NCBI GenBank assembly: GCA_033002965.1 | Contig: JAURVB010013334.1 | Location: 54,881 to 118,880, forward strand | Source: Piper betle | Lineage: Eukaryota; Streptophyta; Magnoliopsida; Piperales; Piperaceae | Direction: 5' to 3' | DNA: 64,000 nucleotides | Made by a program: the position numbers and the translations under genes | In this document: piece by piece, positions 20,629 through 33,298 of the stretch | Numbering within the stretch: the stretch's first letter is position 1 | Layout: each line of letters starts with the position of its first letter | Notes under the pieces: model-generated | What the model saw: only the letters and a program-made list of their open reading frames with translations | Told to the model about the DNA's origin: nothing | Databases searched by the model: none

Positions 20629-23142
20629 ACTTCCATAATTGAATAACATAATAAAAATATTTCATTCCATACATTGAAATGTCTCCATTAATACACACAA
20701 GTGAATACATATGTAACAACCTTACATTTTTTTTAAAAAAATTCTAAGCTATATCTACTTAGAACAGTATATTCAGAAAGGCAAGTTTCAAAATTTTTTT
20801 ATCAATTTGAAGAAATAATTTTGTTCAACTTCATTATGTTAATATATCTGATAATAAGCAATTATTTAAACAGTCTAATACAAAAAAAATTGCTTGTGGA
20901 CTAACTTCCAAATAAGATGAAGTAGAGTAATTTATTTTAAAATGACATAATTTTAACAAAATTTCCCCAAATTTTAAACTTCATCTTTAATTCTACATAT
21001 TTGAAGATTTAATAATGTCTGCATGTTTTTTAATGCTAGGTTGACAATGAATTCGTTCTTTTTGTTTCAATTTAAATAAATCGTTCATTCTATATGCATA
21101 CTAAAAGACAATACCAAATATCTACATTTCTTCATATTCAGATAAATTAATACATATCTTACAGGGTAGATATAAAGCGTACAACATTCTTCACATCTAC
21201 GTGAGTAGACATAAAACGTACAAAACATAAACGTGAACAATTCAAACATCATGGCTTCTTCCAATAACTTCAAATTTTTCTGAACCTTTTGCTCGAGTTT
21301 AGCAAATCATGTCAAGCATATTATGGTAATACCAAAGCAGGTATCCGTCTTGATTTGCGTCAGTTAACATATTCTTGGACATCTACATACATTACGAAAT
21401 ATTAAGCATCACCCTTCATGTGAAACAATAAAAATGATATAATTTGAATCCAACTTTAGTAAAATAACTTTGCATAATCCTTACACACGTAGCATATAGC
21501 AATACATAAACAGTAGAAAAACGAACAATAATCACAAACCTAAAGATTTGTAATAGACGGAAAAACCAGTAACATTAATTTTTTTAAAAAAATGCATGAA
21601 GAATTAAAAATATAAACATCGAAAGCAAAAAACTTGGAAAAACATTATCTAGAAATAGAACAACTATACAAAACAAATCCGAACAAATAAAGATTAATAT
21701 TGAAAACATAGCTTTTTATTTGAACAAAATGCCACGGGAACCGACTTCTGTATTCAATGTCCCTATTTATAGGAGAGGGTGGTGGCTATCTCTTACTTAT
21801 CTATATATAAATAAGTTGGAATCACAACCATCTGTAACTACTATACATATGTATCCAATATTAACTGTTTTGTTTTATCCATCAAGGCTTTACATGATGA
21901 CACACACTACAAGAACAGCAATTGCTGGAAAAGTACACAACTGCTGCCCAACAATGTTGTCGTACAATACCAAACACAAATATCATGCTGTCCAATGCTT
22001 TGATGACAACAATGCATCATAACTACGCAAATCAAGAACAATCCTTGGAGACGTTTGGGCTTTATTATTAAGGTCTATATATGCCGGTAACTTATCAAAA
22101 TTCAGAGTTGATTTGAAATTATTTGAATTGAACTAATTCAATTTATATTTATTTATATACTTCTCTTTAGAGTTTTTTACCAAAAAATGGGAGATTTTTT
22201 TTTATTACTAGTTGGAGGGAAAATCAAGACTAATTATAAAAAGAGGAAATTTTAAAAAAAATGAATACATTGCCCTCTTTGTTAAAATATTTAAATTAAA
22301 ATTTTAAATAAAACATATTTTAAAAGATAAATGGCGGATAACATGAGTAGGCCATCGATGGGCTTGGGGCTACCAATTAGCCTCTCTCAATTTTGGGGTA
22401 GTCAAATCTAGCCTACCCTTTGGCCGCTCAAAGCCATGGGCAGTCAGATCTAACCACCCAGACCAAGAGCTATGGCCACTATCGGTTATTTTTTAAAAAA
22501 ATTGTCAAATCTTAAGGGTGTTTTGGATAATTTAAAATCCCCCTTCTTTTTCCGGTAATTAAACCTAATTTTCACATGTTTGCTAATATAGAAAACGGCT
22601 TCCCTTTTCGGGTAAAAATCTCTTCTATTTAGTTTAAATTGCACTATAAATATGCTTATAAAACTCAAATATTTCAGTATATATCAAAATATTACATATA
22701 AAGCAATATAGTTAATACAATAAACCTTTGCGTGGATGATAATTCTACGGCCGTCATTTATGATTCTCTTCAGATTAGAATTCAATGTTTCATCCTTGGA
22801 AGTCTAAAGGAAACATTAGTTGCTTGCAAATTTCATTAACTTTACCTTTCATTAATGAACCTTATCTTATACTCAAGCTACACTTCATATATATTTTATC
22901 AGCGAAAACTCTTGCCTATACTATGTTTAATAGGTCCCACAACTAAAACCCTACATTAATAAATACAAAACCAAACAATTATGCGGTATTAATGTCTAAA
23001 ATAGATGAAAATTTATTAACCTCTTCTTATACATATGGATCCGTCATGATAATTTAGAAAGCACTGAAAGAAGTTCAAATTAGAGGTAATTCATACAAAC
23101 CATATTTGATATAACTCACCTAAATTTCGTTTAATAACTATT

Positions 23143-23177
<35 letters not shown>

Positions 23178-24010
23178 TTTAATTTATATAAAGACTGTTC
23201 ACATGCTTCTAATGAGTGGTCCACTTGAAATCCTTAAGAAGCGTACTAATGTAGACTTAAACATTGGGCAAGTATTCTAAATGAAAATAAGATTTTGCCC
23301 ATTTGGGCTTGAAATCGACTTTGATCAAGAGTTTTTACGTTAAAATCATACAACATTTTATATTGAAACTCCTGACTGAGGCAGTAGAACATAGCCCTAG
23401 TCATCAAGATGGGTTCTTAATTGAAATCCTGCCCATTTTGGGCTCTTGGGAACAAGAATCAGAGGCAAATCTACTTTTGCATTTAATCATTTATCACATT
23501 TGTTTTGCTGGGCTAGCATGTAAAATTCATGTTAATATAAAGCTATTCCAAAGTATGTTCCACATGATCAAAATTAGTTGCGCTTACACTATTGACGACT
23601 TCATTTAACAGGTGAGATGTGCGAAAGAGTTTCAATCCCCAAAAACTTTACTTCTTTTCACTATAGAAGTGAAAGATGATCGAGGTTCTGAATGCTGTTT
23701 GATTTTTACTACAGAAATGCCTCTCGCATATTTTCTCTTCAAACCTACCGACTGGAAACTGCAGCGTCGAAGATTGACAAGCTAACCATTAGCCATAAAT
23801 TGCAACTGAAAAGTTAGACTGCAACAATTAAGTTAACACATCATAATTTGCATGCAGACATTTTGTTCGCACTGATAATTAATATATAGACCGTGAAATT
23901 GGGTGTTTCATGAGTATCACTGGTTTAGGCAATGTTCTGAGGAAGTTATCAGTTACCGGCAATGAAAGACTGGAACAAATTCACATTATATGTATTTCTG
24001 AGTACCTGAG
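20629..24010. other. AT-rich intergenic, downstream of the RING-CH gene
   Basis: No gene is supported. It contains a TA microsatellite at about 23145-23175. Small open frames (for example 21720-22022 and 23303-23608) lack motifs. The 3' untranslated region of the RING-CH gene must lie directly left of 24011, but no end could be placed. Confidence 0.5.
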
Positions 24011-27000
24011 TTAGAGCAAGCCAAGTGCCTTCAACTGTTGCACATGTTCAGGCGGGAGAGACGGTGGGTTCCACTCTCCTTCGGTCATCTCGCCATCAGC
24101 ATCTTCTACCACATATTCCTTTCATAGGTACGAACCAAAAGTTAATTTCCACAGTTGAATGGCTACCAATGTAGAGATGACATCCACTAGACTTAGAGAA
24201 ATAAAAGATTCAAGCCGCTAGGATAATCATTTTCTAGAACGGAGATTCGTTGAGCTACCAAGCTTTATAAATATATTTAAAAAAAAAACTAATAAATAAT
24301 CAGGAAAAAAAGAGGGATATGCACATAAAAAAATAGTTATAATCATAGAATCAAAATGCTGCAATGATTTGATGCACAATCCTTCGAAGCCAAAAAGGTT
24401 CTAAATGAAAACAATGACTCTTTTCACAACCAAAGTATCACTGGTTTCTTTAAATGGGCAAATTGAAAATAATATCCCACAAAATAAAATTCAAAAGAAT
24501 GAACAGTCCACAACTTCAGCATCTCATCAATGATAATAACCAAATAGTTGAAAAGAGAAATGTTCGCAATGAAGCCAAAGAGACAGCATTTTACTGCTAG
24601 AACAACATTCAAAAGGAGCAGAAATCATTAAGCAAACTTTAAAGAATAGCAGAAGCTATAGGAGCACAAAATGAGTTTCAAATTAAAAAGGACAGGTCCG
24701 AGTGCCACCGTGCCACCTAGAGGTCATGGGTTCAAGTCGTGGAACCACCCTCTTGCAAAAATGCAGGCTAAACCTTAAAAGGTCCGGCTCTTCCCTAGAC
24801 CTCGCACATGTGGGAGCCTTTGTTCACTAGGCCCTTTTTGAGTTATAATGGACTGATAGTGTGATCTACACCATAGTTGTGGACAGTACATATAACATAC
24901 TTAGCATTAAGAAAACTAAGCATTATGCAATCACATACCATTAATTTTTCAATGTTCTAACTAATAGATGAATGGAACTAAAAAGGGTTATCCACAACCA
25001 ACACAAGACTCTACAAACAATCCACTGCCTAACAACCTATAAATAATGATATTTATCAAAAATGATTTACTAAGACAAAATACTTGCATGCAAACAATGA
25101 TATTTTTATGGCGAAATGCCCTTCGTGATGCCAACCATCCTCCTCTATCCGGGGCTTGGAACCGGCAATGCATAAGCATTGGCAGAGTTCTATAAATAAT
25201 GATATTTATCAAAAACAATTTACTAAGACAAATTTCACAAACGAGCTCAACATGAACATTATATACATTTACTCACTTTGGTTAGCATCCTTTTTGCAAG
25301 TATATGGTAATGACGCTGCCAAATCCTCTGACCAACCATTGTAGCCACAAGCACACTATAAAAAACACCAATGAGAGTGAATAATCCCAGCACAATCAGT
25401 CCCATGATAACTAATAAGGGAAGGCCAGCTTCCCCAGCTCCCCCCAAGCAACCACATTCACCAGCAGCGCTTGCACAGCTTTCAAAACATGTTGTACAAT
25501 CTGTCCACATACACAAGGTCCCAGGCAAATGGCAATCTGCACACATCCTGTATAGCAAACATGATAAACAATCAAAATCTTGAAGCAGACATGAAGTTAT
25601 GCCTCTGCACATGTACACCCAATCCGAGTTTCACAATTAACAAACACTTTAGAAAACAGAATGGACTAATAACCAGATACCATTACAATAAATAGGATTG
25701 GACGATTATGGAATTGATGGAAATCCAAAATGTATCATAAAACTTTACCCAGGATGACAGCAGCATAGACATAGTTCACGACATGGTTGGGCTAAATCGT
25801 TCCGTACGCGTCTATCATAACAGGTAATGAAACATCCAGACAGTCCAAGCAAAGCAAAAAATAACAATGCTCCTGCACAATTAACAGTAAGCTATGTCCA
25901 TATAAATAGTTTGATTACAGTCATTAACCACCCAACGGCCACAACAAAATTGACAAAAGAGCAAACCAAAATCATCCTGACTATTAAACACTAGTCGTCT
26001 CGCCACACAATAATGTTAAATTTATGCTTCTATTAATCTTATTCAGATTCGTACAAAACGTTAAATCAATTTAAAGTACAATCATATTTAAATTTCATTC
26101 TTGTCTATTAAACTTGCTTGGTTTAGTATTCCTAAGTATTTTTAATATTTATAAACATTTAAATCAATTTTAAGTATAATATTAACTGCACTAAAAGTAC
26201 ACTATTTTTTAAGTATCTTGTGTGAACTCTTGATGAGAATATCTCAAAAGATTGTACTCAAGACGGGATTGCTCCCCCAAATATGGACATATAGCATCTC
26301 CAATTTTGCTCCTAATAGTTCAACTTATAAAAGTATATGAAAACAGGTGATGCAAAAATAAGTTACTCTAATAACAAATAACAAATAGGAAACTAAAAAA
26401 CCAGCAAGAAAACCTCAAATTATAGCCACACAAGCTGCTTTTATTAGAAAACAAAAACAAAGCTACTAGACTGTATACGCTAGCCAAGAGAAATCAAAGC
26501 AGCTGTCAACTAAGGGTTGCATAACATTGTTAGCCCACAAATCGAGCTGCATGATTATTTAACATACAAAATGTCTACTTTAACAGTGGAGACTATAATC
26601 TTCTTAAGGAAGAAATTACAACCAAGAAATGCCAATCATATAGTGAAAGATGTATGTTATTCTTATGCTTAAAGGCAGCAACTTATTAATTTTGTGAAAA
26701 TAATGTTATCCTTCAATCATAACCAATACTCATGCAAGCCCAGACGAAAGGTCAGAAGGGCATCCAGCCATCAGAACTTTGCCATTTGTAATGAAATGGA
26801 TCCTAGTACCCCACAACTTTATTGTATTAGGTGGGTGAACAAGAAGAATGTTTCGTTAAATTGGAAAAAAAAGCTATTTTCTGTCCCTCAATATTTACCA
26901 TACTTGTTAACAACCCTTCCTTGTAAGAAATCTTAAAGTCAATTTTCACACGTAGCGAACTCAAATTACACAGCTATCTTTGGAAGTGCTAATTATTTCC

Positions 27001-30000
27001 TACCTTCCATCTTCGAAATGTGCTCCGGTGCATGGAGCAATTACCTTGAAAAGAAAAGGCTATTGCAATAAATGAATTGCATATTTCACCTTCTTGCATT
27101 TGGGATGCATGTCAGTGGGATAGACCTAAAATAATCTGGTAAAGATTTTAAACACACTAGGGTTTCAAATATCAATGTACCATGTTGAACGAATAGTACA
27201 AAAATTCTTAGACCATAAGAAAGGTTTAATTAGTATTTCTAATAATCATAATATCCTTAAACAATATGACAATTTGTGATTAACCCAGTCGTATTTCCAA
27301 AGTTGACATTTGTTAAAGTGGGCTCATGGGCTTCCCATCTAAAATAGCTAGTCACTTTGGAAGACGTAGGAACCCATATATATAGAAGACAACACCCAAC
27401 TCATATAGAGATGTGGGACCTCGTTTGGGCTGCAAGTGGAGCTATGTTTGCACCTTGTTTGGGCTTGCATCTTTGTAGATCATTTACAAACGTGGTCAAG
27501 ATCCTTTGTCCGTGCCTCTTTTTAGGTCTTATTACAGACGTGGCAAATGTACCAGAAGAAAGTGTCAATAATTGGTGGGTTGCCTCTAGTACCATGTTAA
27601 AGTGGCCCATATGTTTCTATCTAAAATGACTAGCGACTTTGGAAGGCGTAGAACCCACATATATACAAGAGATCACCCATCTCATATAGAGATTTGGGAC
27701 TATTCTAACAACATCATTGCAAGCAAGTAATGTGCAACAACAAATCATTAAGTCAAGCCACAAAAGGATGATGAAGAAAAGTAATTTAGAAAATTAGAGC
27801 AATAATCAAGGCACAGGGAGTTTGAATGGAAGACAATCGATAATAAAAGGATACAGAAAAATTTACTAGAAAATGTAGAAAACACACAAGCTCTCTATGT
27901 AAAAGAAAAACCACACAAAAAAATAATATAAGCCAATATCTAAGATAGAATCATCATTATGATGGATCTCAAACAAGAAAAGTTATGTCTCTTTTCAGTA
28001 AAATATCGACAATATACCAGTTTGGGGGGCTTGCAAAAGAGAACAGCTAATGAAATTTTAATGATATTACCAGTATTGATGCAATCCTAATCAAGATGAA
28101 AACCAATCAGGTTGTCTAAGTAAAAAAATATGACCCAAAAATATGCATCCTATTGGAGAATATAAAAAATAATACTCCGATTGTAATGGTTAACAAAGAG
28201 GACTACAATAAAGAGTTTAGTTATCACCTCATCTAGGTTGGGGCTCATGGCAAAGATGTTGCAATAAGCTTGTTAAAGCATCAAAAAACTATACATTACT
28301 ATCTAAGACCTTTTAGCCAATGTAGAGGTTATTGCAAGCAAAGCTTATGGTGAAAATTACAAACTAGGACAAAATGATAAATGAGTGAATTAGTCGTAGG
28401 AAGAGTCAGCAACAATTATTTGACCTTTAGAGTCTTAGATGAGCTTGTTTTACTATAAATCTAAAGCAAATACTCATTGAAAACATCACCATCCCATCTA
28501 CAAGCACCATCCCATCTTCTATTTACTTCCATGGTTGGCAAATATTGGATGCAGACACGATAATCAACACATGATGTAGTATGAGACATGAAGATTCATG
28601 TTGCACAATCAAGACATCCTAATTGTACATGGGCAAAACCTTACTAGTTTAAACCCATTTAAATTGGAAGATGACCATAACATTATTGTCTTTGTCAATT
28701 CATTTATTATTACAATGACAATAAACCCTAGTTTAACTTTAAAAATGCCTGATGAGAATTAGGAATAAAACCTATCAACTATAAACACGCGTCTTCAATA
28801 ACACTGCATATGATAATATAATATAGAAGAATCTATTTGTTTCAATGAATTGTCATACAATGCCAAAATCTGATTAAGAGATATCCAATATTTCTTAGAA
28901 ACCATCAGACAAGCCCAAAGATTTATCTAATCTTAAATAGATCATGGGAACTAGAGACTCCTAGTCTAGTCGAATCTTACATGTTCTACAAGCTCACAAT
29001 AGACTTTGATTCAAATTAAGAGAAAAGTTAAACTTTGTTAATCTCTAGTAACTCCCAAGTCCCAACTTGAGTCATCATCACCATTAATGACACCTTACAC
29101 AGATACAAATGGCACAGGTCTATAATTGATTTGATTGATATCATAATCATATAGATGACATAAAATCCATGCACGAATAAAGTGCTAACTTTTATGCCAG
29201 ATACCCCTTCTTGTCACAATCCTTGAGAGAAGGGGAAAATAAGATGGTAGTGTTTAAGATCATCATCATATACAGCTGCAAATTCTGTGACAGGCATAAT
29301 GAGATGATTGTTAAAGCTAAAATACTATTATGGTCATTTATGTTGCAAAGATGATATGAAGAAACACAGCTTGCCTCTCCCACAAATCTACACAACGTGT
29401 CCAAACTTGAGTACACATGAAACATTCAAGTAGAACTGGCAGACTCTAGGTACACGGCTACTACTGAAATAAAAGAAAATTACCACATATATAGTAAAAA
29501 GTGATTCCACTTTCAAAGCCCCACGCCAATCTGAGCCAATTCTGCTCGAATTTGTCAATTTGGTAGACCAAAGACGCCAAAGAAGCTATCACCTGCACGA
29601 AAATTGTGACAGATAAATATATATATAATCCCCGAGCATCAAGAGAATTAGAAAAGAATTAATTAAAAGAAGCAATCTCAAAAGAAGATGGACAACATAC
29701 AAGCTGCACAGAAGCAAAAATGAAAAGAATATCTCTAGTCACAAAGAAACGAAACTTCAAAGTTCTCCACTTCCTGTCTGCAATGACATGCACTCTCAGA
29801 TAATAAGGAGCTTTACAAGTTGTGCAATGGGAAAAAGCGAACCCTTCCTGCAGAAAAATATTTTGATTATCAAATAACAGAATCAATGATCTAGCATGAA
29901 AGAGAATAATTAACATGCCTAGTTATTTGCTCTACATACTAGACGCATTCGAAGACTCTAGACGGAACACACCTTTACAGCTCGCCAATGATCTAGGCAT

Positions 30001-30694
30001 GCACGGTGCACATACTTTGAAGTCCCTTTGCATTTGCAAGGAGCAATAAAATCCCTACCTGCAATTAAAAACGATAAGCAGGGTAATTTCATAAGATAAT
30101 GAATTACAAGACAAACAAACTATTAGTTTTGGACACCCTCTCCTTGCATGAGCAAGCGCTCAACCATCGTTTACCCTTGAAGGTAATGGGAAGTGCAGTG
30201 GTAAGAATACAAGTTGAGTGTATGAGTGTGTTACTCTGCTTTTTTTATTAAAAAAACACCCTTAAAATTTTCGTAAAAGCAGCAAAACGCCAAAACCTAT
30301 CCAATAAAAGTACCGGCTAATGGTGTTTCCTAGTGATAAGATTGATGACCCCAGTGATTTTGTGGTAATTAGTTTTTTTATTTGTAGTAAAAAATATGGA
30401 AACGCTTGGGATTATCAATAACTCTTCTGAGAAACATCATTAGCCAAAATAACCAACAGAGGGTTGAACTTGTCATGGTAAGGAAGAAGACAGTTGCATT
30501 CGCAAGTGAACAAACGAAAGAAAGATCAAACAGAAAATTGGGAAGAGAAGTGTAACAATACCTTCGGAGTCCAGACAGATACGGCACTGTATTTGATCGC
30601 CGGGACCGGCTTCGAGGTCGATCTCGCTGGGGTCGGCAAGCGGTGGAGAAGGGGGCACCAGAGGGGCGGAGGTCTCCCCACTATCGTCGCCCAT
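24011..30694 (-). CDS. RING-CH (MARCH-like) membrane E3 ubiquitin ligase candidate, seven exons, intact
   Basis: Coding exons in order: 30562-30694, 29973-30058, 29701-29847, 29484-29592, 25749-25872, 25277-25547, 24011-24118. All introns are GT-AG and phases join cleanly, giving 978 nt and 325 residues. The start is MGDDSGETSAPLVPP. The C4HC3 RING-CH domain is C37, C40, C52, C54, H62, C65, C81, C84. Hydrophobic segments lie at about 113-132, 150-173 and 241-272, with a Cys-rich stretch between the last two (CRELCLCCCHPG, CADCHLPGTLCMWTDC). The C-terminus is VQQLKALGLL and the stop is at 24011-24013. RING-CH proteins recruit E2-ubiquitin and ubiquitinate membrane substrates; the substrate and membrane are unknown here. 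The gene matches a conserved plant family. Intron 4 (25873-29483) is 3.6 kb and carries a TRIM element. Nothing in the coding exons is broken. Confidence 0.93.
24691..24839 (+). mobile_element. Au-type tRNA-derived SINE, 5' truncated
   Basis: It contains a pol III box B (GGGTTCAAGTC, 24728-24738) followed by GTGGAACCACCCTCTTGCAAA, CCGGCTCTTCCCTAGACC and CACATGTGGGAGCC, and ends in CTAGGCCCTTTTTG. This order matches plant Au-SINEs as I know them. The usual 5' region with box A is weak or missing. It lies in intron 6 of the RING-CH gene, antisense to it. Confidence 0.75.
25037..25232. repeat. 43-bp direct repeats flanking a 110-bp insert in intron 6
   Basis: CTATAAATAATGATATTTAT... at 25037-25079 recurs at 25190-25232 with two mismatches. 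The 110 bp between them includes GGCTTGGAACCGGCAATGC, which looks like a fragment from elsewhere. The left intron boundary of exon 6 (25277) is not touched. Confidence 0.8.
27311..27710 (-). mobile_element. TRIM (terminal-repeat retrotransposon in miniature)
   Basis: Terminal direct repeats of about 115 bp lie at 27311 to about 27425 and at 27595-27710. On the minus strand the complete one runs TGTTAGAATAGTCCC...CACTTTAACA, a common plant TRIM-like LTR start and end. Directly after it (27594 down to 27582, minus) is TGGTACTAGAGGC, close to the Met-tRNA PBS. The interior is about 170 bp and non-coding. Flanks ACATT (27306-27310) and ACATC (27711-27715) are a 4/5 target duplication. The left repeat has lost its last few bases. 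It sits in intron 4 of the RING-CH gene, in the same orientation as the gene. Confidence 0.85.
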
Positions 30695-31080
30695 TGAAAT
30701 GGGATGGAATAGGGTTTGGGTGGAAGGGATTTGATAAAGAAATGGATGCAACTCAAAAAGAAAAACTCAAAACCCACCGGGAGAATCAGAATTGTGAGGG
30801 AGAATGAAAGGAAATAAGAAATCCAGAAATAGCTTCCCCATTTGCTGTTGCCGTCTAAGTCACGGCCCAAGAGAGGGAGTTGGTAATTGGGGTTTGCCCT
30901 TTGTATCTTGATTTGGTACCCGGCCATTGACACCGGCGCATTTGCTTTCTTAATGAAGTCGTTTATTCACTTGAACAAGCAGACTGTAAAACGTCAAACA
31001 ACACGGACAAATGACGTTGAATAATAAAACACTGCTAAATGGAAGGTTCTTTCGCAAAGCTTGCCTTTTTATTGAAGGCT
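30695..31080 (-). promoter_or_regulatory. 5' leader and putative promoter region of the RING-CH gene
   Basis: Directly upstream of the start codon at 30694 is moderately GC-rich sequence, unlike the AT-rich flanks. Upstream ATGs exist in other frames on the minus strand (frames near 30751 and 30933), so a leader with short upstream frames is possible. No clear TATA box was placed. Confidence 0.35.
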
Positions 31081-31718
31081 ATTAGAGGGATCTAAAGGGC
31101 GGAGCATGGTTTGGTTAAACCAAACACTACCAACCGATCCAACCTATCCGGAAAATTGGGCTTCCTGTTACTTTCGATTTGGGCTGTAATTTGGTTGTAA
31201 CTAAGAGTGAGGGGGCAAGTTTTTAATTTGGTTAATTTAATTGATGTTCGGTTAAAACCAAACCAAATTAATTTAATCTGGCTTATTTGGTTGATTATTG
31301 TTTATATTTCAAATTATATTTTGTTATCAAACAAGTTCGGATTTACAGTTCACATTGGTCTTAACTAAACTGATCAAATGACCAGCCTCAAGGCTAGTCC
31401 AAACACACCCAACTCTCCAATTTGTTAGCTAGTGCTCCCAACACAGGGAAGTGAGAGGGTCCATAGCATGCAGTAGGTAGACTGAACCCTAATTTTTAGA
31501 AGACCAGAGGATGACTTAACCAACCGGCCAAGCTTGAAGGCACAAGGAAGCATTCTAAAGTTGCTCAATCATTAGGGTTTAAAAAATAATTTCTTATCAT
31601 ATTGCATGCCCGGAATGCCGCATAACTAAATACCCTCCGTCCCCATACTTAAAGAAGAAGGGAAAATAGAAAGAAAAGAAATTAGCTATCAAGTATTATC
31701 TTCGATATTAGCCATTAG
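31081..31718. other. intergenic with AACCAAA/TTTGGTT-rich segment
   Basis: At 31105-31290 repeated TTTGGTT and AACCAAA words occur in both orientations, as in decayed fold-back MITEs. No element ends could be set. The remainder is unremarkable. Confidence 0.35.
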
Positions 31719-31919
31719 AGAAAAGATTTGTTGTATTACTTGCTACATTAAATTCACTCTAGCAAACTTCTTATAGGTGTAAGCCACCATAATTTATTGA
31801 GTTTAACTGCTTATTGCAATTGTATCCTCCAAATTCTATAACTAGTGATGATTTATGCCAATTACAAGGCAGTTAAAGGAAGTTTGCTATAACACTTGCT
31901 ACAGAAAATCTTTTCCCAT
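31719..31919. mobile_element. MITE, about 200 bp, probable Mutator-like
   Basis: The left end AGAAAAGATTTGTTGTA and right end ATCTTTTCCCAT are inverted, and CTAGCAAACTTC on the left pairs with GAAGTTTGCTAT on the right further in. The flanks AGCCATTAG (31710-31718) and ATCCATTAG (31920-31928) match at 8 of 9 bases, which suits a 9-bp Mutator-type duplication; an 8-bp hAT reading is also possible. Confidence 0.7.
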
Positions 31920-32406
31920 ATCCATTAGGCATGATTAACGATAGGGTGATAGCATTTATTTATTACTAAAATTTCAAAAATATCATTGATTATATTTAAT
32001 TAGTAGTGGTTGTTTAAAGCTAATTATATCGCACAACCATATTACAATAAATAGTACTAAAAAAGAATATCACTTGTAGTTGGCCTCTTATCTCGTATGT
32101 AAGACTGGGACAAGGGTATCCACACAGCCTCAATGTAATTAAAAGTTGTTTAAGGCTCCGATTTAATAAAAGGTAGCTCTAGAGTCCCCATGTATAAAAA
32201 TCCCTCCAATCCATATTATTATAAGTAGTCTTACATTCAATATCATATCTATCAAAATAAAATTCAATATTAATATAAACAATTTTGGTTAGCCACTTAT
32301 GAAAAAATGAGTTGGTTCATCTAGGTTATTACAACTATTAAATCTAAATCAAAGGTAAGCACATTATTAATATAAACAAATTTTCCATGTCAAATAACAT
32401 TTTACA

Positions 32407-32857
32407 TATGGGTGAGCATTTAGTTATTCAGTTCTAAATTGATTGAACTGAATTGCCAAATAGATGTTTGGGTTAGCTAAACTAAACCAAACCAAAATAT
32501 TTTGGTTTAATTAGCTTAGTGACTAAAAAATTGAAATGGAAATATTAGAAAAAAAAAAACTTCTTCAAACTTAAGAACCTTAGCTTTTGATGTGTTAACA
32601 TCAAAATTATACCTCTAGACATGGCCTATTTGTGTACCAATGACATTAACCATATAATTGAGGCTTTTATAAGAAAATAGTAGTTATTTCAGCTACTCAA
32701 GTTTGGTTTAGTTCTGAACAAAATATTAACACTCTCTCTAGTAGTATCCCTGACTTGCCGAAGACCAAACAAAATTAATTTTGGAATTGAACTAAATTAA
32801 AATTTTGGTTTAGTTCAAATCAATCTTGGCTTTTCACCCTCATTATGCTCACCCCTA
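32407..32857. mobile_element. TIR element (MITE-like), about 450 bp
   Basis: The left end TATGGGTGAGCA and right end TGCTCACCCCTA form imperfect terminal inverted repeats. TTTGGTTTAGTT-type words occur in both arms (AAACCAAACCAAAATATTTTGG near 32485 and AATTTTGGTTTAG near 32800). TAGGGGTGAGCA ends are common among plant non-autonomous DNA elements. No clear target duplication is visible. Confidence 0.6.
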
Positions 32858-33298
32858 GAACTACAATAACTCAATATATTTTATAAATATATGCATGATA
32901 TTTTATGGAGAACTAAAATAAAGGCATCTAATGTGGGAGAGAGCTAACTACAGATCACTCAGTAAATAAGTTAGATCCCCATAATACTTAAACCACCCTT
33001 ATAACAATTGCAAGTGGACAATAACAGAAACGATTAAAGCACGATAAAAGATAAACCAATAAGTACAAATAATAGATGTGGCAACCAATAAGTTATTTGC
33101 TTTGACAAATTAATCAAACCATGCATACAAATTACTAATGTAAAAGCTCAACCCAATTAGTTCAAACTAATAGGTTTAATCATCTTTTCAAAAGTAATTA
33201 ATCAAATTGAAGATCTTAAGAATATATTTAATCTTACCCTATTAGGTATTATATGTGAGAGTAACTTCACTTTGGAGAATATTACATTCCACCCACCT
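32858..33298. other. intergenic, nothing recognised
   Basis: AT-rich sequence up to the LTR start. The last five bases (CACCT, 33294-33298) are a candidate target-site copy for element B. Confidence 0.4.

Noticed and set aside
25371..25695. Plus-strand frames of 70-74 codons
   Set aside because: They are the antisense of exon 6 of the RING-CH gene and its intron.
30473..30933. Longer N-terminal start for the RING-CH protein or a separate upstream protein
   Set aside because: The in-frame upstream ATG at 30751 adds residues unlike the family, while the ATG at 30694 gives the expected acidic N-terminus; the 30933 frame is out of frame with the RING domain.
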